64,000 bases of DNA from Clostridium sp. (lineage in GTDB: Bacteria; Cyanobacteriota; Vampirovibrionia; Gastranaerophilales; Gastranaerophilaceae): NCBI GenBank assembly GCA_018362895.1, contig JAHALR010000014.1:52634-116633 (forward strand), given 5' to 3'. How positions within the stretch are numbered: position 1 is the first letter of the stretch; each line of letters starts with the position of its first letter. Position numbers and translations under genes: made by a program. Below, piece by piece: positions 20,637-27,578 of the stretch. A model generated the notes under the pieces. The model searched no databases and was not told where the DNA came from. It saw only the letters and a list, made by a program, of their open reading frames with translations.

Positions 20637-20914
20637 AATTACAAGAACTTGAACAAAAATACGAAGAACTCAGAAAAGAAATTGAAGAAAACGAAAATTT
20701 CTATCTTAGACAGTATGCAAAAAAAGATAGCGAATGTTTGGAATTACAACACAAACTCAATATAGCAACGGAAGCGTTGGAAAATCTTAGCTTTTTAGAT
20801 TGTGAGCATTGCCCCAAAGCTCTAAATCAAAAATGTTATAGTTCAGATGATTGTAAAGATGTTTACAGGAATTATGCGCAACAAGTCCTAGAACAGATAA
20901 AAAGTGAGGAATAA
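20633..20914 (+). CDS. Coiled-coil protein with C-terminal cysteine cluster
   Basis: 93 residues: a coiled coil (LEQKYEELRKEIEENENFYLRQYAKK), then a Cys-rich end (DCEHCPKALNQKCYSSDDCKDVY) with a C-x2-C...C...C pattern, likely zinc-binding. The same layout of coiled coil plus cysteine motif recurs in the next gene. 4-nt overlap (ATGA) with the previous gene and 1-nt overlap (TAATG) with the next. Unknown function. Confidence 0.55.
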   Translation: MKLQELEQKYEELRKEIEENENFYLRQYAKKDSECLELQHKLNIATEALENLSFLDCEHCPKALNQKCYSSDDCKDVYRNYAQQVLEQIKSEE

Positions 20915-21396
20915 TGAGCGAAAAAGAAATTGAAGAATGTTCGTATTTAGATACAACAGATAGATTTCTTGAATGCATTGGAATGTGTAAATATACACAT
21001 AAATACTGTACTCAAGAAGTTAAGGCAAAGTGTTCAAAGTACCATTTACAACTCAAAACAGCAGAGTGTGAGGAGCTACATACTAAATACACAGAGGTTT
21101 TAAATCTAGCTAAACAAAACGCAGACGCAAACGAGTATTGCTTACGTTATTTAGAAGAAGAAAATACCAACTACAAGCAAGCCCTTGAACCATTTGAAGA
21201 TGAATACTTCAAAGGTTTAGACACAAAACAAATAGCGGAACTTGCGAAAAAGTCTATAAGGCTGACGACAGAGAACAGAAAGCTTGAAGCTGCCCTTGAG
21301 AGGATTGAGGATGTTTGTAATGTAGCTGATAGATATGAAATCGAAGAGCTGGCTGGAACTATTCTCGACATCATCAGCAAGGCGAAAGGGGAGTAA
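20914..21396 (+). CDS. Cysteine-rich coiled-coil phage protein
   Basis: 160 residues. The N-terminal ~50 residues hold several cysteines (ECSYLDTTDRFLECIGMCKYTHKYCTQEVKAKC), followed by a long helical region (LHTKYTEVLNLAKQNADAN ... LTTENRKLEAALERIEDVC). Its N-terminal cysteine cluster resembles that of its upstream neighbour, suggesting related or duplicated small genes. No family recognised. Confidence 0.55.
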   Translation: MSEKEIEECSYLDTTDRFLECIGMCKYTHKYCTQEVKAKCSKYHLQLKTAECEELHTKYTEVLNLAKQNADANEYCLRYLEEENTNYKQALEPFEDEYFKGLDTKQIAELAKKSIRLTTENRKLEAALERIEDVCNVADRYEIEELAGTILDIISKAKGE

Positions 21397-21398
21397 AA

Positions 21399-21878
21399 AT
21401 GGAATATGAAAATATAAAAGACGATTGGGGCGATGATGCAGTTTTAAAAATATCGGGCAAAGAACTTAATCGGTATTTAGTCAGCAAACATTTAGGTAAA
21501 ATATGTACTTGCAAAGACCGAGTAGTTTTGATTGACAGCAAAAATCGAAGATGTGAGTGTTCTGAATGCGGTGCAATTTTAGACCCGTTCGATATTCTTT
21601 CAGAAATAACTGATAAAGACCATATGCGGTATAACTATTTAAAATATCTAAAACAAGAACAAGAAGAATTAGAAAAGTGGAAATTAAACAATAGAATGGG
21701 TTTCTCTTTAAGAGAAATTGCAAGTAAGATCCGTAGAGGTCTTGTGCCCAAATGCCCACATTGCAAAGAACCATTTGATATTGAAAAATTACCGGAAGGA
21801 AGTTGGATGAGTAAAAAGTATGCAGAGATTCATTATCAACAGAAATTGTTAGAGAAAGGTAAAAACAATGCAAAATAG
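21399..21878 (+). CDS. Zinc-ribbon phage protein
   Basis: 159 residues with GGGGAG as ribosome site. Two CxxC-type pairs (CTCKDR ... CECSECGAIL) form a zinc ribbon in the first half, a central charged helix (LKQEQEELEKWKLNN) follows, then a second ribbon half (PKCPHCKEPFDIEKLPEGSW). This looks like a phage-specific nucleic-acid-binding protein. Not assigned to a family. Its end overlaps the start of the YopX gene by 11 nt. Confidence 0.58.
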   Translation: MEYENIKDDWGDDAVLKISGKELNRYLVSKHLGKICTCKDRVVLIDSKNRRCECSECGAILDPFDILSEITDKDHMRYNYLKYLKQEQEELEKWKLNNRMGFSLREIASKIRRGLVPKCPHCKEPFDIEKLPEGSWMSKKYAEIHYQQKLLEKGKNNAK

Positions 21879-22274
21879 ATTTAAGTTTAGGGTATGGATA
21901 AAAAAAGAAAAGAGATATGGATTTTTACTTAACCTATTTAATTGTGGTACCGATTCTCAGTATGATGTTGAAGAATATGACGAACCAGGCGACCATTATA
22001 CAGTATATTCAGCAGATGAAGTTGTTTTACAACAATGTACTGGCTTAAAAGACAAAAACGGTAAGCTGATTTTGAGGGGGATATAGTAAAAGACAGTGAT
22101 TTTACAAATTCAATTTATAAGGTTTGCTATAAAAAATGTGCTATATGCTTAGAAAACAAGGAATATATAGGATATTTACACGAATTAAGAAGTTGTTTTA
22201 CATCAAGCAGACTTGAAATCATCGGCAATATTTACGAAAATCCGGAGTTGCTGGAGGAGAAATGTAATGCGTAA
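21868..22274 (+). pseudogene. YopX-family gene broken by a one-base frameshift
   Basis: The first 72 codons (to a TAG at 22084) match the start of YopX phage proteins: KFRVWIKKEKRYGF, EVVLQQCTGLKDKNGKLI. The family continues with (F/Y)EGDIV, and exactly this is found in the -1 frame from 22074 (FEGDIVKDSDFTNSIYKVCY), going on to SSRLEIIGNIYENPELL and a stop at 22272. One T missing in the ATTTTG run at 22069-22074 explains the break. Either a real inactivating deletion, a sequencing or assembly error, or rare frameshifting; the slippery site is not a good one. Confidence 0.75.
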
Positions 22275-22569
22275 AAATATTACACAAAGAATAAAGGATC
22301 ATAATATGGCAAGAAATCATTTTGATGATGACATAGTTCAAGACAAACAAGTGTCTTTTGGGACGTTTTTGTTTTGCTTTTTGCTGGCATTAGTCTTAGG
22401 CGTAGAGATTGAAGGTTACAGGTGTCATAAGCAACTTAAAAAACTCAAAATTCCTGCATATAATTGCACTATAAAAGACATAACAACTTTTCCTAAAAAC
22501 CTGCCCGCTTACACAACACAAGTTGATAATATAAAAGAACTTGAGGTTTTTATAAATGGAAAAGCATAG
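22267..22569 (+). CDS. Small membrane protein of the early operon
   Basis: 100 residues from ATG 22267, which has GGAGGAG 7 nt upstream and overlaps the reading frame of the broken YopX gene. A polar N-terminus with DDDIVQDKQ precedes one hydrophobic helix (FGTFLFCFLLALVLGVEI), then a Lys-rich segment and an outer or cytosolic tail with PAYNCTIKDI. Single-pass membrane protein of unknown function. The longer reading from 22213 lacks a ribosome site and I reject it. Confidence 0.6.
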   Translation: MRKNITQRIKDHNMARNHFDDDIVQDKQVSFGTFLFCFLLALVLGVEIEGYRCHKQLKKLKIPAYNCTIKDITTFPKNLPAYTTQVDNIKELEVFINGKA

Positions 22570-22732
22570 TTCTAATATAGAGCCGAAATTAAAAAATAAA
22601 ATCATTGCAAATTTAGAGCTTATTGACGATGAAGTCAACGAGCTCTTTTTAGAAATGAAAGAGATTTTAGAATCATTGAAAAAAACAACATCAGAAACTT
22701 TAGAGATTCTGAAAAACAATAAAGATTCTTAG
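22556..22732 (+). CDS. Small coiled-coil phage protein
   Basis: 58 residues: EPKLKNKIIANLELIDDEVNELFLEMKEILESLKKTTSETL, a single amphipathic helix pattern. It overlaps the previous gene by 14 nt in the same style as other pairs here, but a Shine-Dalgarno is poor (TTGAGG 13 nt upstream). It ends before a terminator at 22752. Unknown function. Confidence 0.5.
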   Translation: MEKHSSNIEPKLKNKIIANLELIDDEVNELFLEMKEILESLKKTTSETLEILKNNKDS

Positions 22733-22751
22733 GATAGACATTAGTTTCCTT

Positions 22752-22775
22752 GCGGGGACATCTCCCCGCTTTTTA
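22752..22775 (+). terminator. Terminator ending the early block
   Basis: GCGGGGA (22752-22758) pairs with TCCCCGC (22763-22769) around a 4-nt loop and is followed by a T-rich run. It separates the small early genes from the excisionase/integrase pair. Confidence 0.78.
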
Positions 22776-22842
22776 TTCAGGTTTTAAGAGTGCAGCTCTT
22801 TACAAAAAGTCATGAAGTTATTTTAAAAATTGGAGGTAAGAC

Positions 22843-23115
22843 ATGGATATTAATAAAATATTTGAAGAGCAATTAAAAGAAAAAATTCAGAACAAACTAA
22901 AACAATACGAAAACAAAATTTTTCTCGACAATAAAGATGTAATGGTCGAACTCAATATCTCTTCAACATCAAATTTGCGCAAAAAAATAGAAAATGGTGA
23001 ATTTGAAGGGCTATACGAACCGAAAACAAACAAAAGAGAACATTATAAATGGAACAAGTTTAAATTTTTTAAATGGTATTTTGATATGCACAAAAAAGCA
23101 ATAGATGCTGCATGA
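22843..23115 (+). CDS. Excisionase-like DNA-binding protein
   Basis: 90 residues preceded by TTGGAGG. FLDNKDVMVELNISSTSNLRKKIENGEFEGLYEPKTNKREHYKW is the pattern of a winged-helix excisionase/AlpA-type protein (helix, turn, recognition helix, then a hairpin reading the target), though longer at the N-terminus. It lies 9 nt before the integrase gene, the usual place of a recombination directionality factor. The role is inferred from pattern and position. Confidence 0.6.
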   Translation: MDINKIFEEQLKEKIQNKLKQYENKIFLDNKDVMVELNISSTSNLRKKIENGEFEGLYEPKTNKREHYKWNKFKFFKWYFDMHKKAIDAA

Positions 23116-23124
23116 GGAAGAAAA

Positions 23125-24402
23125 ATGTTAAAAAGAGTTGATAAAGGTATATATTTCAATACCGATACAAAAAATTACGAATTGAGATTCACCTTTAAAA
23201 ATCCAAAGACAGGTGAAAAATCACGCCCTCATATAACTGCAAAAATAAAACTTGAAGATGGAACAATCCGGAATGCAAAAGATAAAGAGGAAGCAAAACT
23301 GGCAATGGCACAATACATTGCAAATGGTGGTCCCTTGGAGCGTATATTTTTAAACAAAAACAGGGCTCTTTTGTCCGAGTGCATAAAAGAATATCTGCAA
23401 TATTGCGAGATTTTGAACAAAAGCAGAATTGATTTGATTGAAAAATATTGCAAATATTTTTTGAATTTTTTGGCTGAATACTACTATAAAGGCGATTATA
23501 ACAAAGCCTGTGCGCAAATTATGGCTTCGGAGATTGAGACAATAGATTTAGTCAGGTATATGAGCAAACGTCAAAAGGACAAAGTTACTTATCAAACAAA
23601 AGAAGGGGAAAAGTGGACAGGACGGTATGTTTCAAATGCTACAATCAATCGTGAAATAAACAGCATAAAAGGATTATTTAGCTATTTAAAAAAAATACAG
23701 AAAATTCTTGACGAAAATCCATGTGAAGCTCTCGGAGCTCCCTTAAAGGTGATTAAAAAAGTAAAAAAACCGATAAGTCCCCAACAGGAAGCTATAATTT
23801 TTAAAGAAGCAAAGGAAGATTTTTGTTTTTATGTAATGATTTTGTTGTTAGATATTGTAGGACCAAGAAAAAGTGAAGTACATAATCTTTTATGGTCTAA
23901 TGTACATCTTGAATCATCAAATGTATTTCAATACGGGTACTTAGATTTTCTCGAACGAAAAAACGGAGAAAATCTGCGATTGCCTTTATCAAAGGAGTTG
24001 CAAGATGCATTACTCAACCTACCCAGACTTTCAGAGTATGTCTTTACGAATCCCAAAACAGGTACAAAGTATACTAACCGTTATAAAAAATTAAATACTA
24101 TTTTAAAAAAAGCCGGAGTGAAAAAACTTGGAGTAGGATACCATATATTCAGACATACAACGGCTGCAAATCTTGAACAAAATGGTGTAGAAGCATCTAC
24201 AATAAAAGATGTATTAGGTAACACTTCAAATGTTGTTTTGAATAATTATTTAAATCAGGGAATCAAACGAACACAAGAAGTTATAAACCTAAATAGCGAA
24301 CGGATAAGAAAAATCATCACAAAACAGGAATCTAAAAAAAATGTCCAAGAAGTGTCCAAGAATCTTGTTTCTATGGTAGGGCTAAAAATAATAAAACGTT
24401 GA
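23125..24402 (+). CDS. Tyrosine-family phage integrase
   Basis: 425 residues. N-terminal arm-binding part (residues ~1-70), a core-binding SAM-like domain (~75-180), and the catalytic domain with the box I Arg in DIVGPRKSEVHNLLW (~249), H-x-x-R in HIFRHTTAANL (~340-343), and the nucleophile in NNYLNQ (~374). The residue that is usually a second His (LGHxS) is Asn here (LGNTS), a substitution tolerated in some integrases. It inserts and excises the prophage at the neighbouring tRNA-Lys gene. RBS GAGGAAG. Very Lys-rich, unlike the housekeeping genes. Confidence 0.94.
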   Translation: MLKRVDKGIYFNTDTKNYELRFTFKNPKTGEKSRPHITAKIKLEDGTIRNAKDKEEAKLAMAQYIANGGPLERIFLNKNRALLSECIKEYLQYCEILNKSRIDLIEKYCKYFLNFLAEYYYKGDYNKACAQIMASEIETIDLVRYMSKRQKDKVTYQTKEGEKWTGRYVSNATINREINSIKGLFSYLKKIQKILDENPCEALGAPLKVIKKVKKPISPQQEAIIFKEAKEDFCFYVMILLLDIVGPRKSEVHNLLWSNVHLESSNVFQYGYLDFLERKNGENLRLPLSKELQDALLNLPRLSEYVFTNPKTGTKYTNRYKKLNTILKKAGVKKLGVGYHIFRHTTAANLEQNGVEASTIKDVLGNTSNVVLNNYLNQGIKRTQEVINLNSERIRKIITKQESKKNVQEVSKNLVSMVGLKIIKR

Positions 24403-24430
24403 AAACATAATAAAAAAGGCACAAAAAAAA

Positions 24431-24504
24431 TGCGTCACCCGCGATTCGAACGCGGGACCTATCCCTTAAAAGGGGAGTGCTCTACCTGCTGAGCTAGTGA
24501 CGCA
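24431..24504 (-). tRNA. tRNA-Lys (anticodon TTT), probable phage attachment site
   Basis: A full 74-nt cloverleaf on the minus strand: acceptor TGCGTCA/TGACGCA, D arm, anticodon loop CTTTTAA with anticodon TTT, and T arm CGCGG-GTTCGAAT-CCGCG. CCA is not encoded. Its 3' end faces the integrase gene, and integrases of this class usually recombine within the T arm and 3' end, so the right attachment site is probably within 24431-24455 and the phage copy restores the tRNA. The left copy is outside the window, so this cannot be proven here. Confidence 0.95.
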
Positions 24505-24544
24505 TTTTTTATTAAATTTTCATTGAAAAATTTCAATTACCTGA

Positions 24545-25828
24545 TTATCTAAAGATTGTTTGGCTTCTGTCGGGTCCTACACTAATAATTGAAACAGGAA
24601 CACCCATGAGCTCTTCTAATCTTTTCAGATATTTTTTTGCATTCTGAGGCAATTCCTCATACTTTTTCATGCCGGTAATGTCAGTTTTCCAACCCTCATG
24701 AACTTCATAAACCGGTTCAAGATATTCATGAATGCTAACATTAGTCGGATAATAATCAAAAATTTCACCGCTACGTTTGTCTTTATAAGCAACACAAACT
24801 TTTATCTCATCAAAAGTATCAAACACATCAAGTTTTGTCACAGCCATTTGAGTCAACCCACTGACAAGAACTCCATATTTTGCAACAACAGCATCAAACC
24901 AGCCTGTTCTTCTTGGTCTTCCTGTTGTTGTACCAAACTCGTGACCGATATTTCTTATTTTTTCACCGACCTCATCATCCAGCTCTGTTGCAAAAGGTCC
25001 TTCTCCAACTCTGGTAATGTAAGCCTTTGAAACACCTATAATTTCTTTTATTACAGAAGGCCCAAATCCGCTTCCCGTACATGCTCCGCCTGCAACAGGA
25101 TTTGAACTTGTAACATAAGGATAAGTACCCCAATCAACATCAAGCATAACACCCTGTGCACCTTCAAAAAGAATCGTTTTCTTCCGGGACAATGTTTCAT
25201 GGAAAATCTTTTGCCAATCATTGCATACATATGGTTCAAGAATTTTTGCATATTTTTTACAAAGAAACATAATATCGTCTTTTGTATATGTTTTTAAATT
25301 ATAAACCAGAGCAAGTTCTTTATTTTTTAATGACAAAATATTATCAACTTTTTTTGACAACGACTCTTCATCATACAAATCTTGGACCTTTAATCCATGT
25401 CTGGAAATTTTGTCAGTATAAGTAGGACCTATACCTTTTTTGGTCGTGCCAATTTTGGCATCGCCTTTTGCATTATCTTCACTATATCCGTCTATATCTA
25501 TGTGATAAGGCATTGTTATAGAAGCAAGAGGAGAAATCTTTAACCCTGACAAATCAATTCCCTCTTTTTTCAAATTTTCTATTTCTTCATTCAATATGTC
25601 AGGATAAATAACAGTTCCTGCACCGATAAAACACAGTTTATTTTTATACAAAATTCCAGATGGAATAAGATGAAACTTAAAGGTTTTGTCATCTGCAACA
25701 ACAGTATGGCCTGCATTACATCCGCCTTGATATCTGATAATAACATCAGCATCCTGCGCGAGAATATCAGTTATTTTTGCTTTTCCTTCATCGCCCCATT
25801 GAGCACCGATGACAACAGTATTTTCCAT
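24545..25828 (-). CDS. purA: Adenylosuccinate synthetase
   Basis: 427 residues, full length for PurA, which joins IMP and aspartate with GTP in AMP synthesis. Motifs: GAQWGDEGKAKITD (active-site loop), GGCNAGHTVV, GTTKKGIGPTYTDK, EGAQGVMLDVDWGTYPYVTSS, and GRPRRTGWFDAV. The loop is normally GDEGKGK, so Ala replaces one Gly here. No terminator is seen between it and the tRNA-Lys gene 41 nt downstream, so both may share a transcript. The end of the protein has VSIISVGPDRSQTI, as usual. Confidence 0.96.
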   Translation of the reverse strand: MENTVVIGAQWGDEGKAKITDILAQDADVIIRYQGGCNAGHTVVADDKTFKFHLIPSGILYKNKLCFIGAGTVIYPDILNEEIENLKKEGIDLSGLKISPLASITMPYHIDIDGYSEDNAKGDAKIGTTKKGIGPTYTDKISRHGLKVQDLYDEESLSKKVDNILSLKNKELALVYNLKTYTKDDIMFLCKKYAKILEPYVCNDWQKIFHETLSRKKTILFEGAQGVMLDVDWGTYPYVTSSNPVAGGACTGSGFGPSVIKEIIGVSKAYITRVGEGPFATELDDEVGEKIRNIGHEFGTTTGRPRRTGWFDAVVAKYGVLVSGLTQMAVTKLDVFDTFDEIKVCVAYKDKRSGEIFDYYPTNVSIHEYLEPVYEVHEGWKTDITGMKKYEELPQNAKKYLKRLEELMGVPVSIISVGPDRSQTIFR

Positions 25829-26055
25829 TTCTTACCCCTCAAATCATTAACAATACAAATAAATTATAAAACAAACTAAAAATTAAAGAGTATATACTAT
25901 TTAGTAAAACAAGAATTTTAATATATATTTGAATTTCAGAGGATATTGCCATTTAATTGTAAATAAATATTAAGCAAAGTATATACTAAAAAGGCAATTT
26001 TTATATACTTTTTTACTTTATATATATACAAGAGATAAGAAAGAGGATACAGAAA
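25829..26055. promoter_or_regulatory. Control region with GTATATAC-type repeats
   Basis: 227 bp between purA and a lineage-specific gene. AGTATATACT occurs at 25889-25898 and 25978-25987, with TTATATACTT at 26001-26010 and TATATATAC at 26021-26029. The order AGTATATAC, GCAATTTTT, TATATAC is also found in front of the gene at 43976 on the other strand. A purA promoter must also lie here, on the minus strand. Confidence 0.5.
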
Positions 26056-26451
26056 ATGGGATTCGCAGTAGCACAATTAACAACTTTAAATGTACAAGAT
26101 ATAAAAGCAGATCTCGAATATGAATTGACTTTGATTACAAATAGTCTTCAAAGATTGTCTATGGAATCTCAAAGCATTATTGAAAAACAATCAAGAGCAG
26201 GTCAAATCTATATGGAAAACCATACAGATGAAGAAGGCGTAGTTGATACAAGTGCTATTGAATATGTAAACAGCTCAGCCTTCAATGCTAAATATCAAGC
26301 TCAACTTCAACAAATACAAGTTAAAGAACAACAACTTGACCTCAAAAAACAACAAATTGAAACAAGACAAAAAATGTACTCTACCCAACAAGAAGGCTGG
26401 GAAAAAGTTGTCGACAAAAACGTTTCAAAAATATTCCAATATGGTTCATAA
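26056..26451 (+). CDS. Lineage-specific coiled-coil protein
   Basis: 131 residues preceded by AGAGGATACAGAAA. Helical throughout: IKADLEYELTLITNSLQRLSMESQ, then a polar loop (ENHTDEEGVVDTSAIEYVNSS), then a Gln-rich coiled coil (LQQIQVKEQQLDLKKQQIETRQKM) and a C-terminal IFQYGS. No signal peptide. No family recognised; the Gln-rich helices resemble secretion-apparatus or filament-associated proteins. Its promoter region shares a repeat motif with that of the gene at 43976. Confidence 0.7.
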   Translation: MGFAVAQLTTLNVQDIKADLEYELTLITNSLQRLSMESQSIIEKQSRAGQIYMENHTDEEGVVDTSAIEYVNSSAFNAKYQAQLQQIQVKEQQLDLKKQQIETRQKMYSTQQEGWEKVVDKNVSKIFQYGS

Positions 26452-26516
26452 ACTAAATTAAATAAAAAAAAATAAAAAATAAATTAGGGCACTACTAGAC
26501 TAAGAGAGAGAAAAAA

Positions 26517-26705
26517 ATGAGCATTTCAACCAATCCGTTCGCAAATTATACGTTATCAATTGCTACACAATATGAAGATACAAAAACTGCTATACAAAAA
26601 GCACAAACACCCCCCAAAAGAAGAATGTACAGAAGTATGGACAAAATGCTTCAAGAATGTGTCTTCTTAGGAGCAACAAGATTCGGAACAAACTTCATAG
26701 CATAA
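26517..26705 (+). CDS. Small basic protein of unknown function
   Basis: 62 residues, preceded by AGAGAGAGAAAAA. NPFANYTLSIATQYEDTKTAIQKA, a Pro/Arg-rich turn (TPPKRRMYRSMDK) and MLQECVFLGATRFGTNFIA at the end. A short opening NPFANY also appears, in variant form, in the gene at 27221 (NPFAKYNY), which suggests a shared lineage-specific N-terminal tag. Terminated directly by the hairpin at 26705. Confidence 0.6.
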   Translation: MSISTNPFANYTLSIATQYEDTKTAIQKAQTPPKRRMYRSMDKMLQECVFLGATRFGTNFIA

Positions 26706-26731
26706 AAAAGACCGCCAAAGCGGTCTTTTTA
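26705..26731. terminator. Bidirectional terminator
   Basis: AAAGACCGC-CAAA-GCGGTCTTT with A and T runs on both sides, between the convergent genes at 26517 and 26729. Confidence 0.88.
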
Positions 26732-27115
26732 TTTTTCAAAAACTATATGGTCTTTGCTGTCTATATAATCTGAAATAAGTTTAAATATCTTCAACAAACG
26801 TTCTCTGTCATGCAAATGCAGATATCCTATCATAACCTCAAAACCTGTTGACAAACGATGAAGCGCCTGATTTAACCTTCTTGAAGAAGATGTGGGGAGG
26901 TTTCTTCCTCTTCGAATCAAATCCTGTTCTTTTTCGGTCAAATACGGTCCTATAACATCCAAAAGTTCACACTGAAAAGATGCCCTTACCAGAGCTGTGT
27001 TAATTTTATGCATTCTTCCTAAATTAGAAGTAAGAAGAATAACTTTTTCTCTGATAAAAACTTCATACACTGCATCACCCAGATGCGCATAACATTTCAA
27101 ATTTAATTCTTCCAT
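26729..27115 (-). CDS. mrnC: Mini-ribonuclease III
   Basis: 128 residues of the MrnC family: an RNase III catalytic domain without dsRNA-binding domain that trims 23S rRNA. YAHLGDAVYEVFIRE is the RNase III signature with the catalytic Asp, LIRRGRNLPTSSSRRLNQALHRLSTGFEVMIGYLHL gives the characteristic RGRN and GFE(V/A)xxGYLxL with the second acidic residue. Found in Firmicutes and cyanobacteria-related lineages. Family length is 120-145. It has its own unit between two terminated or divergent genes. Confidence 0.93.
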   Translation of the reverse strand: MEELNLKCYAHLGDAVYEVFIREKVILLTSNLGRMHKINTALVRASFQCELLDVIGPYLTEKEQDLIRRGRNLPTSSSRRLNQALHRLSTGFEVMIGYLHLHDRERLLKIFKLISDYIDSKDHIVFEK

Positions 27116-27220
27116 ATAAATTATTATAATAACGGAACATTAAAAAACAAAATATTAAAATTTGTAAATGTAATACAAACTAAACGTTGACTATAAAAAA
27201 AAGATTCTTATATAAGAATT

Positions 27221-27511
27221 ATGAACAGCAATATGATGATAAATCCCGCAAACTATTACAACCCGTTTGCCAAATATAATTATGTAAGTAAGACAAGAGG
27301 TGTCTATATCCCCAGAGACACAGAACCTCTCCTGAGAGTTTCAAAAGGCAACGTTGATAAGTCAACCAGCATATACAGTGAAAACTATGATGCAGAAGCT
27401 GACCTCTTACAAAGCATGAACAATATGCCTGAAGACTTAAAAACCTCACACGGTTTTTGGGGAATGATAACAAAGTTCTTCAATAACACATCTTCCGACT
27501 CAACAAATTAA
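27221..27511 (+). CDS. Lineage-specific small protein
   Basis: 96 residues: MNSNMMINPANYYNPFAKYNY, then RGVYIPRDTEPLLRVSKG, acidic DAEADLLQSMNNMPEDL and a C-terminal FWGMITKFFNN. A promoter TTGACT (27187-27192) and TTATAT lies so close that the mRNA would have almost no leader, and no Shine-Dalgarno is visible. It lies 67 nt before gyrA in the same direction without a visible terminator. No family recognised. Confidence 0.6.
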   Translation: MNSNMMINPANYYNPFAKYNYVSKTRGVYIPRDTEPLLRVSKGNVDKSTSIYSENYDAEADLLQSMNNMPEDLKTSHGFWGMITKFFNNTSSDSTN

Positions 27512-27578
27512 CATAATTTGCACCACCGCTTGTTTATGCTAAAATCTTGATATGGATATTTAAATTAGGGGTGGAGAA

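Larger units (their letters stand above)
1..24430. mobile_element. Integrated contractile-tail phage, left end outside window
   Basis: The segment carries a full head and contractile-tail gene set on the minus strand, a lysogeny control region in the middle, and rightward early genes that end with a tyrosine integrase 28 bp from the 3' end of a tRNA-Lys gene. This is the standard layout of a temperate phage integrated at a tRNA 3' end. Gene content (XkdK-like sheath, XkdM-like tube, SPP1-like portal and minor head protein) points to a PBSX-like myovirus. The tape measure runs off position 1, so baseplate, lysis genes and the left attachment site are missing. One frameshifted gene (YopX) was seen; the rest looks intact. 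Confidence 0.93.
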
